Part shown: positions 62,675-64,000 of the stretch, piece by piece | Numbering within the stretch: position 1 is the first letter of the stretch | Layout: the number at the start of each line of letters is the position of its first letter | Assembly: GCA_964493785.1 (NCBI GenBank) | Contig: CAZBPM010000021.1 | Coordinates: 1 to 64,000, forward strand | DNA length: 64,000 nucleotides | Origin: Hyphomicrobium_A sp964493785 | Lineage (GTDB): Bacteria > Pseudomonadota > Alphaproteobacteria > Rhizobiales > Hyphomicrobiaceae | Reading direction: 5' to 3' | The notes under the pieces: model-generated | What the model saw: the letters and a program-made list of their open reading frames with translations, nothing else | Told to the model about the DNA's origin: nothing | Databases searched by the model: none | Position numbers and translations under genes: made by a program

Positions 62675-64000
62675 GCGTCAGTGCAGGTACGGGCCGCCTC
62701 GAAGGCTCCGACTACGGATTGTTGATCGACCGCAAGCGTCCGCTCTCCTTCACGTTCGATGGCCGCCTTTACAGCGGCTACGAGGGCGACGTGGTGGCCT
62801 CCGCGCTCTATGCGGGCGACCGCGTACTGCTGTCGCGCTCGTTCAAGTATCACCGCCCGCGCGGCGTGCTCACCATGTCCGGCCAGGACGTGAACACCTT
62901 CGTGCAGGTCGGCGGCGAGCCGAACGTGCGCGCCGATCAGCATCTTGCCTCCGACGGTCTCGCCGTCCGCTCGATCAACCGGCTGGGCTCCCTCGATCAC
63001 GATCTTTATGCGGGCATGGGGCTGTTCAGCCGCTTCCTTCCGGTCGGCTTCTACTACAAGACCTTCTACTGGCCGCGCGGCGTCTGGCAGCACGTCTTCG
63101 AACGCCCCATCCGCATGATGGCCGGCCTCGGCACGCTCGATCCGGCGACGCCCCACAAATATTACGACAAGGCTTATCTTTTCGCCGACGTGCTCGTGAT
63201 CGGCGGAGGTCCGGCAGGCCTTGAAGCCGCGATCGCAGCGGCCGAGGCGGGTGCCGATACGATTCTCATCGAGCAGATGCCCCAGCTCGGCGGAACGCTC
63301 CTCTACGGCCGCGCCGGTGGCGATCGCGCATCCGCCAACGCGCGTCGCGAAGAGATGATTGCCCGGGCAAACGCTGCGCCGAACCTGCGCATCATGACCG
63401 ACACCACCGTGACCGGCATGTTCACCGACAACTGGACCTCGGCTGTTCGCGCCAACAGGTTCTACAAGATCCGCAGCAAGGAGACGATTGTCGCCACGGG
63501 TGCGTTCGATCAGACACTGGTGTTCGCGAACAACGATCGCCCCGGCATCATGTTTGCCAGCGCCGCCCAGCGGCTGATGCGCCTCTATGGCGTGAAGCCC
63601 GGCAAGCGCGCTGTCATCGCCACGTCGAACCGCTTCGGCTACGAGGCTGCGCTCGACCTCCTCGACGCCGGCGTCAAAGTCGCGGCCGTCGTCGACCTCA
63701 ACACCAATGTCGACAGCCCCATCTCCGACGAGGTCCGCGCGCGCGGCGTCAAGATCATCGCCGGCTCCACTCTCGTCGATTCCCGCGGTCGCAAGCGTGT
63801 GTCCTCCGTGGCCGTGGCGAGCATCGGTGCGGGCGGCTCGACCGGCAAAGTGCGCGAGTGGATCGATTGCGATCTCGTGCTGCTGAGCGTGGGCTTCTCG
63901 CCGGCATTGAACCTCGCCAGTCATGCTGGCGCCAAGGTGGTGTTCGATCCCGCAATTAACATGCACCGCGCGACCAATCTTCCCGATGGCCTCTCTCTGG
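62671..64000 (+). CDS. mgdC: N-methylglutamate dehydrogenase subunit C (SoxA-like), partial
   Basis: 443 codons from ATG 62671 to the window edge with no stop, so the gene is incomplete here (family ~900-1000 residues). N-terminal ferredoxin-like part (KRPLSFTFDGRLYSGYEGDVVASALYAG, SFKYHRPRGVLTMSGQDVN) and NAD/FAD part (VLVIGGGPAGLEAAIAAAEAGAD) match sarcosine oxidase alpha. Binds cofactors for N-methylglutamate oxidation. mgdD is expected just outside the window. Confidence 0.93.
   Translation, partial: MSVSAGTGRLEGSDYGLLIDRKRPLSFTFDGRLYSGYEGDVVASALYAGDRVLLSRSFKYHRPRGVLTMSGQDVNTFVQVGGEPNVRADQHLASDGLAVRSINRLGSLDHDLYAGMGLFSRFLPVGFYYKTFYWPRGVWQHVFERPIRMMAGLGTLDPATPHKYYDKAYLFADVLVIGGGPAGLEAAIAAAEAGADTILIEQMPQLGGTLLYGRAGGDRASANARREEMIARANAAPNLRIMTDTTVTGMFTDNWTSAVRANRFYKIRSKETIVATGAFDQTLVFANNDRPGIMFASAAQRLMRLYGVKPGKRAVIATSNRFGYEAALDLLDAGVKVAAVVDLNTNVDSPISDEVRARGVKIIAGSTLVDSRGRKRVSSVAVASIGAGGSTGKVREWIDCDLVLLSVGFSPALNLASHAGAKVVFDPAINMHRATNLPDGLSL

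Noticed and set aside
62641..63966. 441-residue minus-strand frame
   Set aside because: Antisense to mgdC; repetitive His/Asp/Gly composition typical of shadow frames.

Overview
The window is high-GC bacterial chromosome, most likely from an alphaproteobacterial methylotroph of the Hyphomicrobiales (Hyphomicrobium-like). That placement is an inference. It rests on a complete-looking N-methylglutamate (NMG) pathway cluster for methylamine at the right end, together with RmuC, a YcgN-type protein, CreA, a PhaJ-like hydratase, a NarL/FixJ two-component pair and a group II truncated haemoglobin.

Region 1 (1-13882) is an integrated genomic island. Its right edge is a displaced 3' piece of a tRNA-Leu gene (13827-13882). 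Beside it lie a tyrosine integrase, an AlpA-like helix-turn-helix protein and a PcfJ-like protein. The cargo is a DUF262/DUF1524 (GmrSD-like) protein, two tiny membrane proteins, an HTH protein, a membrane protein fused to a SET domain, and a signalling block. That block encodes a secreted 14-residue-repeat protein, a CxxC zinc-finger protein, a VWA protein, a PP2C phosphatase and a transmembrane serine/threonine kinase with a duplicated Cys-rich C-terminal domain. The VWA, PP2C and kinase genes form a triad like those of Ter-type stress systems.

Region 2 (about 13.9-39.2 kb) is a surface-polysaccharide locus. It encodes a two-component ABC polysaccharide exporter, several glycosyltransferases (one of 1232 residues with three catalytic-type domains), dTDP-rhamnose synthesis (rfbA, rfbB, rfbC, rfbD), a DegT-family aminotransferase, an O-antigen-ligase-like protein, an FkbM methyltransferase, an SDR and a bifunctional GDP-mannose enzyme. 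The locus is scarred. IS3-family remnants in opposite orientation flank the exporter block. Broken second copies of rfbA, rfbB and rfbC are scattered so that exactly one intact copy of each rhamnose gene survives.

Region 3 (39.2-52.9 kb) is ordinary chromosomal housekeeping: PhaJ, a glutamate decarboxylase gene with two compensating frameshifts, a DUF1348 protein, RmuC, a PAP2 phosphatase, a lipid kinase, CreA, YcgN, a Uup-type ABC-F ATPase, an HI0933-family flavoprotein, a histidine kinase/response regulator pair and a truncated haemoglobin.

Region 4 (53.0-64.0 kb) is the methylamine cluster. On the minus strand, three small membrane proteins and an APC permease are followed by two unknown genes, mgsA-mgsB-mgsC and gmaS, ending in a strong intrinsic terminator. 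Divergently, mgdA-mgdB-mgdC runs off the window end. Together these would import methylamine, condense it to gamma-glutamylmethylamide, convert that to N-methylglutamate and oxidise it back to glutamate while releasing the C1 unit.
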